Source: Bacteroidaceae bacterium
Lineage (GTDB): Bacteria > Bacteroidota > Bacteroidia > Bacteroidales > Bacteroidaceae
NCBI GenBank assembly: GCA_017619585.1
Contig: JAFZSA010000033.1
Location: 1-62,500, forward strand
Reading direction: 5' to 3'
DNA length: 62,500 nt
The notes beneath the pieces were generated by a model, which made no database searches, was not told the origin of the DNA, and worked only from the letters and a program-made list of their open reading frames with translations. A program made the translations under genes and the position numbers. Shown here piece after piece: positions 35,406 through 45,800 of the stretch (position 1 is its first letter; each line of letters starts with the position of its first letter).

Positions 35406-37229
35406 TTACTTTTTCTTTTTAAATGATTCTCTTAACCCTTTCCAGTCGGTCTCCTTTAAGCGGATGGTAAGAACCGAGTCTGTGGGATGAACGTGGAGGT
35501 ATTGGGTTTGATAGCCGATGCTCTTCACTCGTATTGTGTCGATACTATTGGGAAGCGTCAGTTCAAAACGTCCCAAGCTATCGGTAGGGACGCCACTGGA
35601 GAAGTAAGGTCGGTCTTGGTATCCTATAGTGGCGATGGATAGGGGATTGCCCTCCTCGTCTAGTACGACACCAGTCAAGTGCTTGTAGCTAATATTCAGG
35701 ATATCGGGGCAGTCGGTAGCATAGAGTTTATCAACAGAACGCAGATGCACGTCCATGTGCCTTGGGAAACGAGTGGAGTAATAAATCTCTGCGCTCCAAT
35801 AGGACTGTGCATCCTCTTCAGGCTTGAACTCAAAAGTGCTTTCCTTCACTTTCTTATGCAATTCTCTATCGTGAATCTCTGATTCATGTGGTGCGCCCTT
35901 TGTGACCTTTCCGCCATAGATGAACGCCATCTTGACGATGCTGTCGCCATGTTCCACCAGAGATGAACTGGCTCCATTCGCAGCTTGCTCGAGCTCTTTG
36001 ATGACTGCGTTGAACAATGGATCGTCCTCCATTCCCACCCATTCTCCGTTTTCCTGCCATATCTCATCTGTAACTTTTATGCACGCATAACGTGTCAGTG
36101 GGATAAAAATGCCTCGGCTGTCGCTGCTAACGTGTCCGAAACATTCACCCTTAATCGCATGGTGCTTTGCAGACAGAAGGCCAAATAGCCGCTCCTCGGC
36201 GGACGTGTCAAAGAGGTCGGGAGCAAGCATGCCGCCATAGTTCTGACTATTTTTGCCCTCCTGATAACAACGTAGAAGGTATGCAAGGCGGCGCGCTTCG
36301 AACTCCTTGGACGTAAACTGGCTGACAGGCTTATAAGGCAGGGTCAGGTAATCAACAACGCGTCCGATTTTTCGTCCATTAAACAATGGGGCATAGTTCT
36401 TGACCTCAGCGCCTGTGGATAACTTTTGCCACAGGAACACTTGGTTCCGCTGGAAAAAGTAATCATAGATGAACGCCATCGACCAATAGGGCATTTTCCC
36501 AAGATATTGCAGGAATTCCTTGTCCTCCTTGCCGTTCACCACAATGAGAACGGTATCTTGTGCCTGTTTGTTGATTTTACGACGACGGTTCTTCACTAAG
36601 CGGATATCGGAAACAGGATCAGAAGGTAGGCCGGCAATCTGACCTTGCAATCCTTTATCATCCTTAAAACAAAAATCATAAGATTCAGAGGGGTATGGAC
36701 CATGCTCCCTATCATCAAAGTCTGAATACGCTAATAGCATTTGTTCGCTTTCTTTGATGGGCTCGGTTCCCCTTAGGCGCATGGTAGTGCCTGAGCCTAA
36801 GTGCCCAGAATTGGGAACGATGTCCATTCCTGCAATCTGCTCTTGCAGAGCTGAATCAACAGACACAAAGGCAAGACTGTCAACATTAAAAGAACATGCT
36901 GCAGTTTTTTCTTTTTTCTCTGTTCTTGGTGAACGGGAAGCCTCCGTTAGGGTGAGTTCTGTTTCGGGTTCTACTGACTGATTTTCAGAAGGTTCTGTTA
37001 TAGCGGAACGCTCCTCTACCTTTGATAGAATCTGTTTGGTTTCCTTGTTGTTAAGTCCAAGCAGGAAGAGTCCTGTTACCAGGATGATGGAGGCTGCTAT
37101 TGATAAACCACCCAGCCAGATTTTCTTGACGGAGTTGATCTTTCTGCCAATGACTTCTTTCTCGAAACGTGCCCATTCTGCATCCACGTCGGGCATGTTG
37201 ATTCTTTTGTCAATATCTTCGGTTTTCAT
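35406..37229 (-). CDS. Anti-sigma-like membrane protein with TonB-plug-like motifs and CarboxypepD_reg domain
   Basis: 607 residues. A short cytoplasmic part (1-36, with MPDVDAEWARFE as in FecR-type anti-sigma proteins), one membrane helix (37-59), and a large periplasmic part. Residues 127-158 read ALQEQIAGMDIV..SG.LGSGTTMRLRGTEPI, closely like the plug of SusC receptors; a second LQGQIAGL (194-201) precedes TVLIVVNGKED, like PLYVVDG. Residues about 515-605 are a carboxypeptidase-regulatory-like beta sandwich (LTGVVLDEEGNPLSIATIGY). It starts 1 bp from the sigma gene's stop and should hold that sigma factor. Confidence 0.72.
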   Translation of the reverse strand: MKTEDIDKRINMPDVDAEWARFEKEVIGRKINSVKKIWLGGLSIAASIILVTGLFLLGLNNKETKQILSKVEERSAITEPSENQSVEPETELTLTEASRSPRTEKKEKTAACSFNVDSLAFVSVDSALQEQIAGMDIVPNSGHLGSGTTMRLRGTEPIKESEQMLLAYSDFDDREHGPYPSESYDFCFKDDKGLQGQIAGLPSDPVSDIRLVKNRRRKINKQAQDTVLIVVNGKEDKEFLQYLGKMPYWSMAFIYDYFFQRNQVFLWQKLSTGAEVKNYAPLFNGRKIGRVVDYLTLPYKPVSQFTSKEFEARRLAYLLRCYQEGKNSQNYGGMLAPDLFDTSAEERLFGLLSAKHHAIKGECFGHVSSDSRGIFIPLTRYACIKVTDEIWQENGEWVGMEDDPLFNAVIKELEQAANGASSSLVEHGDSIVKMAFIYGGKVTKGAPHESEIHDRELHKKVKESTFEFKPEEDAQSYWSAEIYYSTRFPRHMDVHLRSVDKLYATDCPDILNISYKHLTGVVLDEEGNPLSIATIGYQDRPYFSSGVPTDSLGRFELTLPNSIDTIRVKSIGYQTQYLHVHPTDSVLTIRLKETDWKGLRESFKKKK

Positions 37230-37230
37230 C

Positions 37231-37722
37231 TTACTTTGCAATTTTAAGGGTTTTACGGATTTTGAACAGCGAGCGGGTAATGTGCTTGTTTACTGCTGCC
37301 GTGCTGATGCCAAGTGCAGAGGCTGTCTCTGCGTAGGTCATTTCCTCTTGGTAATGCAACTGTAGCACGCGTTTGTCCTGCTCTGTCAGGTTCTCCTCAA
37401 TCACCTGTTGTAGTGTTTGTAGCAGCTCCTCACGTTCCTCATCAAGGTTCTCCTGCCTTTGGCGTTGCAATTCCTCCTCCATCTTGCGTTGTAATTGTCG
37501 CTGTTTCAGAAGGTGCAGGCATTGGTTGCGAGTGGCTGCCAGGAGATAGCCTCTGATGCTATCCTGGCTGACTTGGGGCTTGCTTCGCCACATCTGTGTG
37601 AACACCTGATTGACGGCATCCTTGGCATCATCGGCATTCTCAACTAGCAGGAACGCCATCCTGTACATGTGCGGATAGTTGTCCTTGAACAGGTGTTCAA
37701 ACTCTTGTTTACTGTAGTCCAT
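37231..37722 (-). CDS. ECF-type RNA polymerase sigma-70 factor
   Basis: 163 residues with only regions 2 and 4. Region 2: YPHMYRMAFLLVENADDAKDAVNQVFTQMW (about 16-45); region 4: LPEQ-like LTEQDKRVLQLHYQEEMTYAETASALGIS (about 113-142). The Bacteroidetes-type LLV...DAKD..N.VF variant groups it with FecI/RpoE-like factors controlling polysaccharide or stress genes. Paired with the anti-sigma protein just downstream; target genes are unknown. Confidence 0.9.
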   Translation of the reverse strand: MDYSKQEFEHLFKDNYPHMYRMAFLLVENADDAKDAVNQVFTQMWRSKPQVSQDSIRGYLLAATRNQCLHLLKQRQLQRKMEEELQRQRQENLDEEREELLQTLQQVIEENLTEQDKRVLQLHYQEEMTYAETASALGISTAAVNKHITRSLFKIRKTLKIAK

Positions 37723-37897
37723 CTTTTTGTGCTTGTCTCATTTTTATCTATAAGACCCTTAAAAAGCAAAAGCAAATACCCTTGATTGCAAAATATTTTA
37801 GGGCAAAGATATAGAGAAGCGACAGAAGTTCCAAATTATTTCGGAGTCTTCATCTATGTTATGTTTGCTTCTGCATAGCAGAAAAAAGTTAATTTAT

Positions 37898-37928
37898 TTT
37901 GTGTGTGTCTTGTTTTTTTGTAATTTTG
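37898..37928 (+). promoter_or_regulatory. Promoter of the kinase-like gene
   Basis: TTTG (37898-37901), 19 bp, then TAATTTTG (37921-37928), 28 bp before the start codon. Confidence 0.83.
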
Positions 37929-37956
37929 CATGGATAATCGCTAAATAGACAACACT

Positions 37957-39336
37957 ATGAGTAAGAAAATTACCATCTTATTGGTATATGTATTGGTTGT
38001 TTGCAGTACAACATTTGCACAGACAACAGAGATGTGGCAACGTGCCGAGAATGATGCAACAGGTGGACGTTACAAGGAAGCCTTTGAGCGTTTGCGTGGC
38101 ATAGAGCAGGCTATTCAGGCAAATTCAAGTCTGAGTGAGCAGGGCAAGGCGGCTGCACGATACAGGAGCTCGCTCATCAGAATGAATATGTACATGAAGA
38201 TGCATAGGAGTGAAAGTGCTATGGAGCATCTGGAGAAGATGGAACGCTTTGCCAATGCCTCTGGCGAAGAGAAAGTAAAGAACGACCTGCTCTACAACAA
38301 GGCTATCTACTATTATACCTTCGGACAGACAGAGAAGGGTAATGCCGTCTTCAAGGAGATGGCAGCCAAGCTGACTGCCTCTAAGGAGTACGATAAGGTG
38401 GACAAGGCTTACAAGATGCTGATACAAGGCGGTAAGCGCTCTGGCAGTGCCAACATGGTAGCTCAGGCCTATAGCGGCTATATTGCCTGGAAGGATTCTG
38501 CTGCAGCTCTGAAGTTGGCTGATGTGTCTGGCGCCCTGAAAGAACAGATTCAGGCAGGCGAGAAAGAGATTGCCGAGAAAGACAGCAAGCTGGCTACTCG
38601 CCAGGGTGTCATCATCGCCCTGTGCGTGCTGACCGCTGTGCTGGCTGGTGCGTTGGTGATAGGTGCCCTGTTTATATTGCGCTTGTTGGCTTTGACGCGT
38701 AAGCAGAAGAAGACCATACGTCAGTTGGGCGAGAATATAGCCTTGAAGGCTAAGTTCACCAGCAATATATCAGCCCAGATGACACCTGCGTTGCGTAAGT
38801 TGAATGTTCAGCAGCCTGAGGTGAAAGCCTTGCTTGATTTCTCTGATCATATACAAACGCTCTCCAAGTTGGAATCCGGTATGGGTGAGGCTGTGGAGAC
38901 GGAAGAGATCAGTCTGCCTGCCTTCTGCGAGGAGTTGATGAGCCAGGTTCGTGGCAAAGAGCGTAGTGGCGTAGTGCTGAACGTGGATGCTCCCAAGATG
39001 AGTGCTTCCTTCAACAGAGAATATGTATCGCACATTCTACTGCATTTACTGAACAATGCCGTTATATATACTCCAGAGGGCGGACACATCCATTTGGATT
39101 TCAAAAAGCGTAGTGTACATAAGTTCCAGTTCTTGGTGTCCAATACCGGTTCGCAAATTCCAGAGGAGAAGCGCGAAGATGTCTTCAAGCCTTTCTTGGA
39201 GGTGCGTGACCTAACCGATGGCGATGGCTTGGGACTGCCTATCTGTCAGCAGATGGCAATCCGTATGAATGGTGACCTGAGCATAGACCCGGAGTTTGCC
39301 AAGGGCACCCGCTTTGTACTTAGCATCAATTGCTAA
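37957..39336 (+). CDS. Histidine-kinase-like protein lacking the phosphoacceptor His
   Basis: 459 residues. A signal peptide (about 1-22), TPR-like helical repeats in the periplasm (about 25-190), one membrane helix (about 222-245), then a kinase-like cytoplasmic part. Where the H-box should read F..N.SHE.RTP it reads FTSNISAQMTP (267-277), with Ala273 in place of His. The ATPase part keeps N-box-like LLNNAVIYTPEGG and a G-box DGDGLGLPICQQMA. It may be a pseudokinase, or rely on another acceptor. No response regulator lies beside it; the ECF sigma gene is divergent. Confidence 0.8.
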   Translation: MSKKITILLVYVLVVCSTTFAQTTEMWQRAENDATGGRYKEAFERLRGIEQAIQANSSLSEQGKAAARYRSSLIRMNMYMKMHRSESAMEHLEKMERFANASGEEKVKNDLLYNKAIYYYTFGQTEKGNAVFKEMAAKLTASKEYDKVDKAYKMLIQGGKRSGSANMVAQAYSGYIAWKDSAAALKLADVSGALKEQIQAGEKEIAEKDSKLATRQGVIIALCVLTAVLAGALVIGALFILRLLALTRKQKKTIRQLGENIALKAKFTSNISAQMTPALRKLNVQQPEVKALLDFSDHIQTLSKLESGMGEAVETEEISLPAFCEELMSQVRGKERSGVVLNVDAPKMSASFNREYVSHILLHLLNNAVIYTPEGGHIHLDFKKRSVHKFQFLVSNTGSQIPEEKREDVFKPFLEVRDLTDGDGLGLPICQQMAIRMNGDLSIDPEFAKGTRFVLSINC

Positions 39337-39342
39337 GATTAA

Positions 39343-39405
39343 CTAGGAGGGCTAGTGAAACTAGTAAGACTAGTATAACTAGTTCAAACTAGCTCAGCTA
39401 GGGAA
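39343..39405. repeat. Seven CTAG motifs at 9-bp spacing
   Basis: CTAG begins at 39343, 39352, 39361, 39370, 39379, 39389 and 39398 (steps 9, 9, 9, 9, 10, 9). The units are like CTAGTAAGA. It lies 50 bp before the first M60 gene. Confidence 0.85.
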
Positions 39406-39455
39406 TACCAAAAGAATACAAACCAACTTTAAATCAAATAATAGAAAAACAAAAC

Positions 39456-42400
39456 ATGAAAAGGAAAAAAGATTGTATTAGAATGGGCAAGTTGTTGCTG
39501 ACAGTGATTGTTTGTTGCCTTGCCACCTGTGTATGGGCCGACTCTGAGATAAATGTAGAGCAGGCAGGAACACTGCAGACTCTGCTGCCCACCAGTGATG
39601 CTAAACTTAAGATTACAGGATCTATCAATGGTACAGACGTGAAGTATCTGCGCGAACTGATTAGCGCAGGAACGGTTACGTCTTTGGATTTGTCAGGAGT
39701 AAACATCGTTAGTGGTGGTGAGGCTTACTCCGGAAGTTGCAAGACAGAGAATAATGTGATTGGTGAATATATGTTTCAGGATTTCACCAAGCTGAAAACT
39801 ATATTGTTGCCTTCCAACCTTAAGTCTATTAAGAAGTGGGCATTTTCTGGTAGTGGAATCACTGAAATAGATATTCCTAACGGTGTTACATCTATCGGTC
39901 AGGATGCTTTCTCTTATTGTAATTCATTGAAGAAGGTTGTTGTTGGTAATTCCGTCAGACGTATGGAGCAAGGCGCATTCTATTATACGCCTGTTTCCAA
40001 GTTTTATATGAAGCCGCAGACACCTCCAGCAATAGCTAATAGCTGGATGTTCTATAATCCAAGCGGAACCATCACTTTTTGTGTGTACACATCTTCTTTG
40101 AATGATTACAAGCAAAGTGAATGGAAAGACTATGGCTCCATTGTGGGCAATCTGGAGAAACTTTATGCTCAGGAGCCTGATCCTTACACCACAGCAAAGA
40201 CCTTGTCTGGCAATTTCTTCGAGGATGTTGCCTGCACTCAGCTAAAGTCAGAATACAAGAGTATGAGCGATGAGGAACTTACTGCTGCCTTTACTGAAGC
40301 CGGTATGCCTGACTTCATGGTAAACATTGCCCTGAAAGTGAAGAACGAGTCTTGGACAAAGTATGAGCAGGATTTCCGTATACATAGCTACAAGGCATAT
40401 AGTGATGCCAGCTATTGGAACAACAAAATGAAGAGCACGGGTGGTTCTTACATGGGTAACCCCACGGGTATCTATGCCAAGAATGACGGTGATGAGATTT
40501 ACGTGTTTGTAGACAGCGACATTCCCAGCGATGCCACTTTGTATATTGCTGGTTGTGTAGAAAACCAACTTATCTATTCTGCCAAGACCGGTCAGAAACT
40601 GGTAAAGGGCCTGAATATTATTGATGGTGAAAAAGATGCGCTCTATTACATTGTATATACTGCTGATACCAAGAGCATGACCAAGACCCTGGATCAGTGG
40701 CCAGAGATTAAGATTCACGTTGAGGGCGGCGTAGTAAACGGATACTATGATGTAACCCGTCGCAGCGATGCTGATTATAAGGCTATCTTGAAGGCTGCTA
40801 CCCACAAACGTTTCACTGTAAAGGGCGGCCAGTCATTGTATAACTTTAAGACTGCTTCTTACAGAAGTGTATTCCCCAATAGCATAGACAAGAGCATCCT
40901 TTGGTTTGATAGTGTAGCTGTATGGCAGAAAGAACTGATGGGTATGTGCGAGAGTGTTGCCACAGGCAAGCGTGCAGGAGCACCTTTCTATCTGACTGGA
41001 GGTGATGCCATCTTCCCCATCTACTACAACAACCCCAACTTTGCTATTGAAGGCGAGGAAGGTGATGACGGTTATGCTAACTCTACAGACTACAGAACCT
41101 CTTACAACTCTCTGACTTGTATCAAGAACTGTATGGATGCCAACAAGTCTGATATGGACGACAACTGTGCTGCACACGAGTGTGGACACAATAACCAGGG
41201 AGCTATCAATCTGGAAGGCGGTACGGAGGTGTCAAACAGCCTGTTTGCTTTCTATATGATATTCCATGACGGACTGAATACTCCTACTGGTGCTCCTCTT
41301 TCTTCTGTTATGGAAGATTTTGCACGCCATGAACCCTACTACTTCAGGTCGGGTGGCAACCAGATGCGTATGTACTGGCAGCTTTACCTGTACTACCACA
41401 TGGCACAGAAGGATACATCATTCTATCCCAGACTCTTCAAGGCCCTGCGTGAGGACCCTCTGACACTTTATAACAAGACAAACAATAACAATGGTGGACT
41501 GAAGTTCGTTCGCAAGGTTTGCGAGGTGGCTCAGGAAGACCTGACAGACTTCTTTACCGCTTGGGGCTTCTTTGAGCCTATTAGTCCTACTACCATTGAG
41601 GATTACGGTAAACATAACATTGCTGTTACAAAAGCTAACATCAATAGTACAAAGGCTGCTATTGCCAAATATCCCAAGAAGAACCGCGAGATTCTTTTTA
41701 TTGAGGATCGTGTAGAATATATGCCCACAACAAACTTCCTTGCCAAGACAGCAGGACAGAAGCGTGGTGGTTCAGATCAGGTTGGCCAGTGCGGTAATGT
41801 AGGTCAGTACACCAGTTTCCTGCCAGGTGCCAGCAAGCCATCAAGCTACACCTATCTGCAGGCCGACTCACTGTATGCTCTTGAAGGTGAAGGTGGTCTG
41901 GGCTTCCTGATGCTGGATGCCGAGGGCAATATGAAGTATGCTGCCAATGCCAAGAACTTCTGCATCCCCACCAGTGTAGGAACAGACTGGACAATGTATT
42001 CGTATGATGAAGGCGGCGTACTGCATGAGATTACCAAAGCTGGCGAAGGTGCTGAACGTGTAGAGTCGACAACTGCCGGTAGAGTCAGTTCGACCCTTTC
42101 TGAAAAGGTTATCAAGGCTACTATTGCGGGTAGAATTAATGGCACGGATGTCAAGTATCTGCGTAAACTTATCACAGAAGGAAACCTGTCATCTATCGAC
42201 ATGACAGAGGCTCTGGTAGTATCGGGTGGCGCAGCCTATTATTCGACGTACCGTACCGCTACTAACGATTTGGGGCAGAGTGTTTTCCAGAATTTCAAGA
42301 AGCTTGTCAGCATTATTCTGCCTGAGAAGCTAGTCAAGATTGGAAAAGAAGCTTTCTCTAAGACGGGTCTTAAGATGATTGTAATCCCAGATAAGGTGAC

Positions 42401-42812
42401 AACTGTAGGTGTCGATGCTTTTGCTTATTGCGATCAGTTGACCACCGTTGTTGTGGGTGAGAAAGTCAAGACAATGGAGCAGGGCGTATTCTATGATTCA
42501 AAGGTCAAGAATGCTTACGTGAAGGCTCACACGCCTCCAACAGTAAATGATTACCTTTTCTCCAGCAAACCTCTTATCCATGTCTATTCTGCTGATCTGG
42601 CAGCTTATCAGGCTTCAAGATGGGCAGAGTTTGGAACCCTTGTGGGTGATTTGGAGAATTGTGAGATTATTACCGCAATAGATGCTCCTAACGAAGAAAT
42701 CTCTTCCGAAGAAGGTTCGGACGGACCTGTTTACAATATGCAAGGTATGCGGATAACTGACCCGCAGCCGGGAACCATCTATATTCGGAACGGGCGGAAG
42801 TTTATGAAATAA
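39456..42812 (+). CDS. M60-like metalloprotease with flanking BspA-type LRRs, copy 1
   Basis: 1118 residues. Signal peptide (about 1-28, ending VWA); LRR_5 repeats (about 35-230); an M60/enhancin-like region (about 270-860); more LRR_5 repeats (about 870-1060); and a type IX-like tail (VYNMQGMRI...GTIYIRNGRKF). The zinc motif HECGH is at 574-578 with the third ligand in the downstream GTEVSN. IHVEGGVVNGYYD is another M60 hallmark. M60-like proteases cut O-glycosylated mucins. First of three tandem paralogues, 18 bp before the next. Confidence 0.87.
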   Translation: MKRKKDCIRMGKLLLTVIVCCLATCVWADSEINVEQAGTLQTLLPTSDAKLKITGSINGTDVKYLRELISAGTVTSLDLSGVNIVSGGEAYSGSCKTENNVIGEYMFQDFTKLKTILLPSNLKSIKKWAFSGSGITEIDIPNGVTSIGQDAFSYCNSLKKVVVGNSVRRMEQGAFYYTPVSKFYMKPQTPPAIANSWMFYNPSGTITFCVYTSSLNDYKQSEWKDYGSIVGNLEKLYAQEPDPYTTAKTLSGNFFEDVACTQLKSEYKSMSDEELTAAFTEAGMPDFMVNIALKVKNESWTKYEQDFRIHSYKAYSDASYWNNKMKSTGGSYMGNPTGIYAKNDGDEIYVFVDSDIPSDATLYIAGCVENQLIYSAKTGQKLVKGLNIIDGEKDALYYIVYTADTKSMTKTLDQWPEIKIHVEGGVVNGYYDVTRRSDADYKAILKAATHKRFTVKGGQSLYNFKTASYRSVFPNSIDKSILWFDSVAVWQKELMGMCESVATGKRAGAPFYLTGGDAIFPIYYNNPNFAIEGEEGDDGYANSTDYRTSYNSLTCIKNCMDANKSDMDDNCAAHECGHNNQGAINLEGGTEVSNSLFAFYMIFHDGLNTPTGAPLSSVMEDFARHEPYYFRSGGNQMRMYWQLYLYYHMAQKDTSFYPRLFKALREDPLTLYNKTNNNNGGLKFVRKVCEVAQEDLTDFFTAWGFFEPISPTTIEDYGKHNIAVTKANINSTKAAIAKYPKKNREILFIEDRVEYMPTTNFLAKTAGQKRGGSDQVGQCGNVGQYTSFLPGASKPSSYTYLQADSLYALEGEGGLGFLMLDAEGNMKYAANAKNFCIPTSVGTDWTMYSYDEGGVLHEITKAGEGAERVESTTAGRVSSTLSEKVIKATIAGRINGTDVKYLRKLITEGNLSSIDMTEALVVSGGAAYYSTYRTATNDLGQSVFQNFKKLVSIILPEKLVKIGKEAFSKTGLKMIVIPDKVTTVGVDAFAYCDQLTTVVVGEKVKTMEQGVFYDSKVKNAYVKAHTPPTVNDYLFSSKPLIHVYSADLAAYQASRWAEFGTLVGDLENCEIITAIDAPNEEISSEEGSDGPVYNMQGMRITDPQPGTIYIRNGRKFMK

Positions 42813-42830
42813 GGAATATGAAATAGTATC

Positions 42831-45800
42831 ATGAAAACAAAAAAGAGAACAATAAAGGCATTGCTTTCGGGCATTGCCTTTCTCTGCTCGTTAAGCGTCT
42901 GGCCTGTAACAGAGATTAACGTCAGCAAGGCAGGAAGCCTTTCTGCTCTGATGCAGGACATGACGTTTGATAAGGAATTGAAGTTGATGGGTTCCATCAA
43001 CGGAACAGATGTGAAGTACATCCGCGACTTGCTGACGGCAGGAAAGGTAACAAAACTGAATCTGCAGGAAGTACGGATTGTGAAGGGTGGTGAAGCTTAT
43101 AACGAGAGTTATACAACGTCAGACAATGTGTTGGGTGACTATATGTTTGCCAACTGCTCTAAGCTTACGTCGTGCATCCTGCCTTCCAATATAACGTCTA
43201 TTGGCAGGTATGCCTTCTCGCATTCAGGACTCAAGGAAGTGGATATCCCTAATGGGGTAACCCGGTTGGGACACGCATCCTTTGCGGATTGTACCTCGCT
43301 GACCAAGGTTATTATCGGCAGTAAGGTTTCCTTTCTGGAGCAGGCTGTTTTCTATAATTCGCCGAACATCGCTTACACTTACGTAAAGCCAAAGACACCG
43401 CCGACTTTGGATGCTTATATCTTTACGACCAATCCAACCATTAGTGTGTATTCCAATGTCCTGGAGGAGTATATGGCCTCTACTTGGAAGCAATATGCCA
43501 AAGGGGGTGAGATAAAAGGAGACTTGGAGAACTACTATCCGGATGAGAATAGTGACTCCTGTGATATTGTCAACGAGAACTATGGAACATGGTTCGAGGA
43601 CGCTGCCTGTACCCAGTTGAAGTCCGTATATCAGGCTATGTCGGATGACGAACTGACAACGGCAATGAGAGCCGGCAATATGCCTGGCTATATGATTGGC
43701 ATTGCCCTGAAACTTAAGAATGAACAGTGGGCGAAGTACGAGCAGGACTTCCGCATACATAGCTACAAGCCTTACAGTGATGCAGTTTATTGGAACAATA
43801 AGCTGCGCTGTACAGGCGGTTCCTTCATGGGTAATCCTACGGGCATCTTTACAAAAGGTGATGAACCGTTGTATGTCTTTGTGGACAGTGACATACCCGA
43901 TGGTGCTACGCTTTACATTGCCGGCTGTAACAACAACGACTTGGTGACAAGCGCCAAGCAGGGTAAGATGCTGAAGAAGGGACTGACTGTGGTGGATGGG
44001 AAAGATGCTGCCCTCTTCTACATTATCTATACGGCCGATACGCAGAATATGACAAAGAAACTGAGCGAGTGGCCTGATATGAAGATTCACATAGAGGGTG
44101 GCGTGGTGAATGGTTACTACGATGTGGCCCGACAGAGCGATGCTGATTATAAGGCTCTCTTGGCTGCGGCAAAGAATGAATATTTCACAGTCAAGGGCGG
44201 ACAGGCACTGTTCAATTTCAAGACAAGTACCTACAAGACTGTCTGGCCCTCTACCATAGACCGTAGCATCTGCTGGTTCGACAGTCTGACAGTCTGGGAG
44301 AAGGAACTGATGGGTATTTGCGAGAGTGTTGCCACAGGCAAACGTGCAGGGGAACCTTTTTACTTGACAGGTGGCGAGGCTATTTTCCCTGTCTATTACA
44401 ACAACCCCAACTTTGCCGTTGAGGGAAAGGAAACAGACGGAGGCTATGCCAATTCTGCGTATTTCCGTACAGCCTACAATTCCGTTGGCTGTGTCCGTGG
44501 CTCATTTGATGTAAGCAGGACTGCCGACTTTGATGACTGGTGTTCGGCTCATGAATGCGGCCACAATAATCAGGGTGCCATAACGGTAGAGGGCGGAACG
44601 GAGGTCAGCAACAACCTGTTCTCGAATTATATCCGCTTCCATGACGGACTGGTAACGACACGTGGAAATGCTATGTCTGTTGTTTTTGACGAGTATGCAA
44701 GGCACGAGCCGTTCTTCACCCGTTCGTTGGAGAGTCAGATGCGCATGTACTGGCAACTTTATCTGTATTATCATCTGGCACAGAAGAATACCTCGTTCTA
44801 TCCTACGCTCTTCAAGGAGTTGCGTAAGGATCCTTTGACATTGTATAGTTCAAATACCGGATGTCTGAAGTTTGTGCGCAAGGTTTGCGAGATTGTTCAG
44901 GAAGACCTTACAGACTTCTTTACCGTTTGGGGCTTCTTTGAGCCGCTCAAGAATTACATTGTTAATGATTATGGTGAGCATAACATGACGGTAAACCGTT
45001 CTGATATCAACAGAACAAAAGCAACCATTGCCAAATATCCCAAGAAGAACCGCGAGATTCTATTCATAGAAGACCGTATAGAGAATATTCCTACTACAGG
45101 CTTCCTGACCACCGCCGGACAGAAACGACGTGACTCGGACTTGGTTGGACAGTGTGGTAATGTGGGACAGTTTACAGACTTCCTGCCTGGAGCCAGTAAA
45201 CCAGCAGAATATACCTATCTGCAGTCTGACTCGCTCTATGCCTTGGATGGTACAGGCGGCCTTGGCTTCCTGATGCTGGACACGGATGGTAATTTGAAGT
45301 ATGCCTCCAATGCTAAGAACTTCTGTGTTCCTTCCAGCGTAGGAACAGACTGGAGCATCTATTCGTATGATGAAGGCGGTGTCTTGCATGAGGTAGCAAA
45401 AGCAGGAGAGGGAACGGTACGCGTAGAGATGCCCAGGGCCTCAGCATTGTCTGGCCTTCTTCCAGATAAGGCTATCAAGGTCATTATCAGCGGTCCCGTC
45501 AATGGCATTGATATCAGGTATTTGCGTCAGCTTCTCACGGAGGGAAATTTAGCTTCCATTGACCTTAATGATGCCAGGATTGTATCTGGCGGCTCCTATT
45601 ACCAGACCTATAAGACTTCTGCTAATACAATGGGAATGTATATTTTCGATGGTTTCAAGCAGCTTGCCTCTATACGTTTGCCCTTGATGATTACCTCGAT
45701 AGGAGACAGGTCTTTCCGTTCTTTGGGAATTAGGATGATTGAAATCCCGGATGCAGTAACATCAGTTGGCCTTGAAGCTTTTGGAGATTGTGGCATGTTG

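Noticed and set aside
34460..39405. The 22-bp and 9-bp arrays as CRISPR
   Set aside because: Units are contiguous without unique spacers and no cas genes are present.
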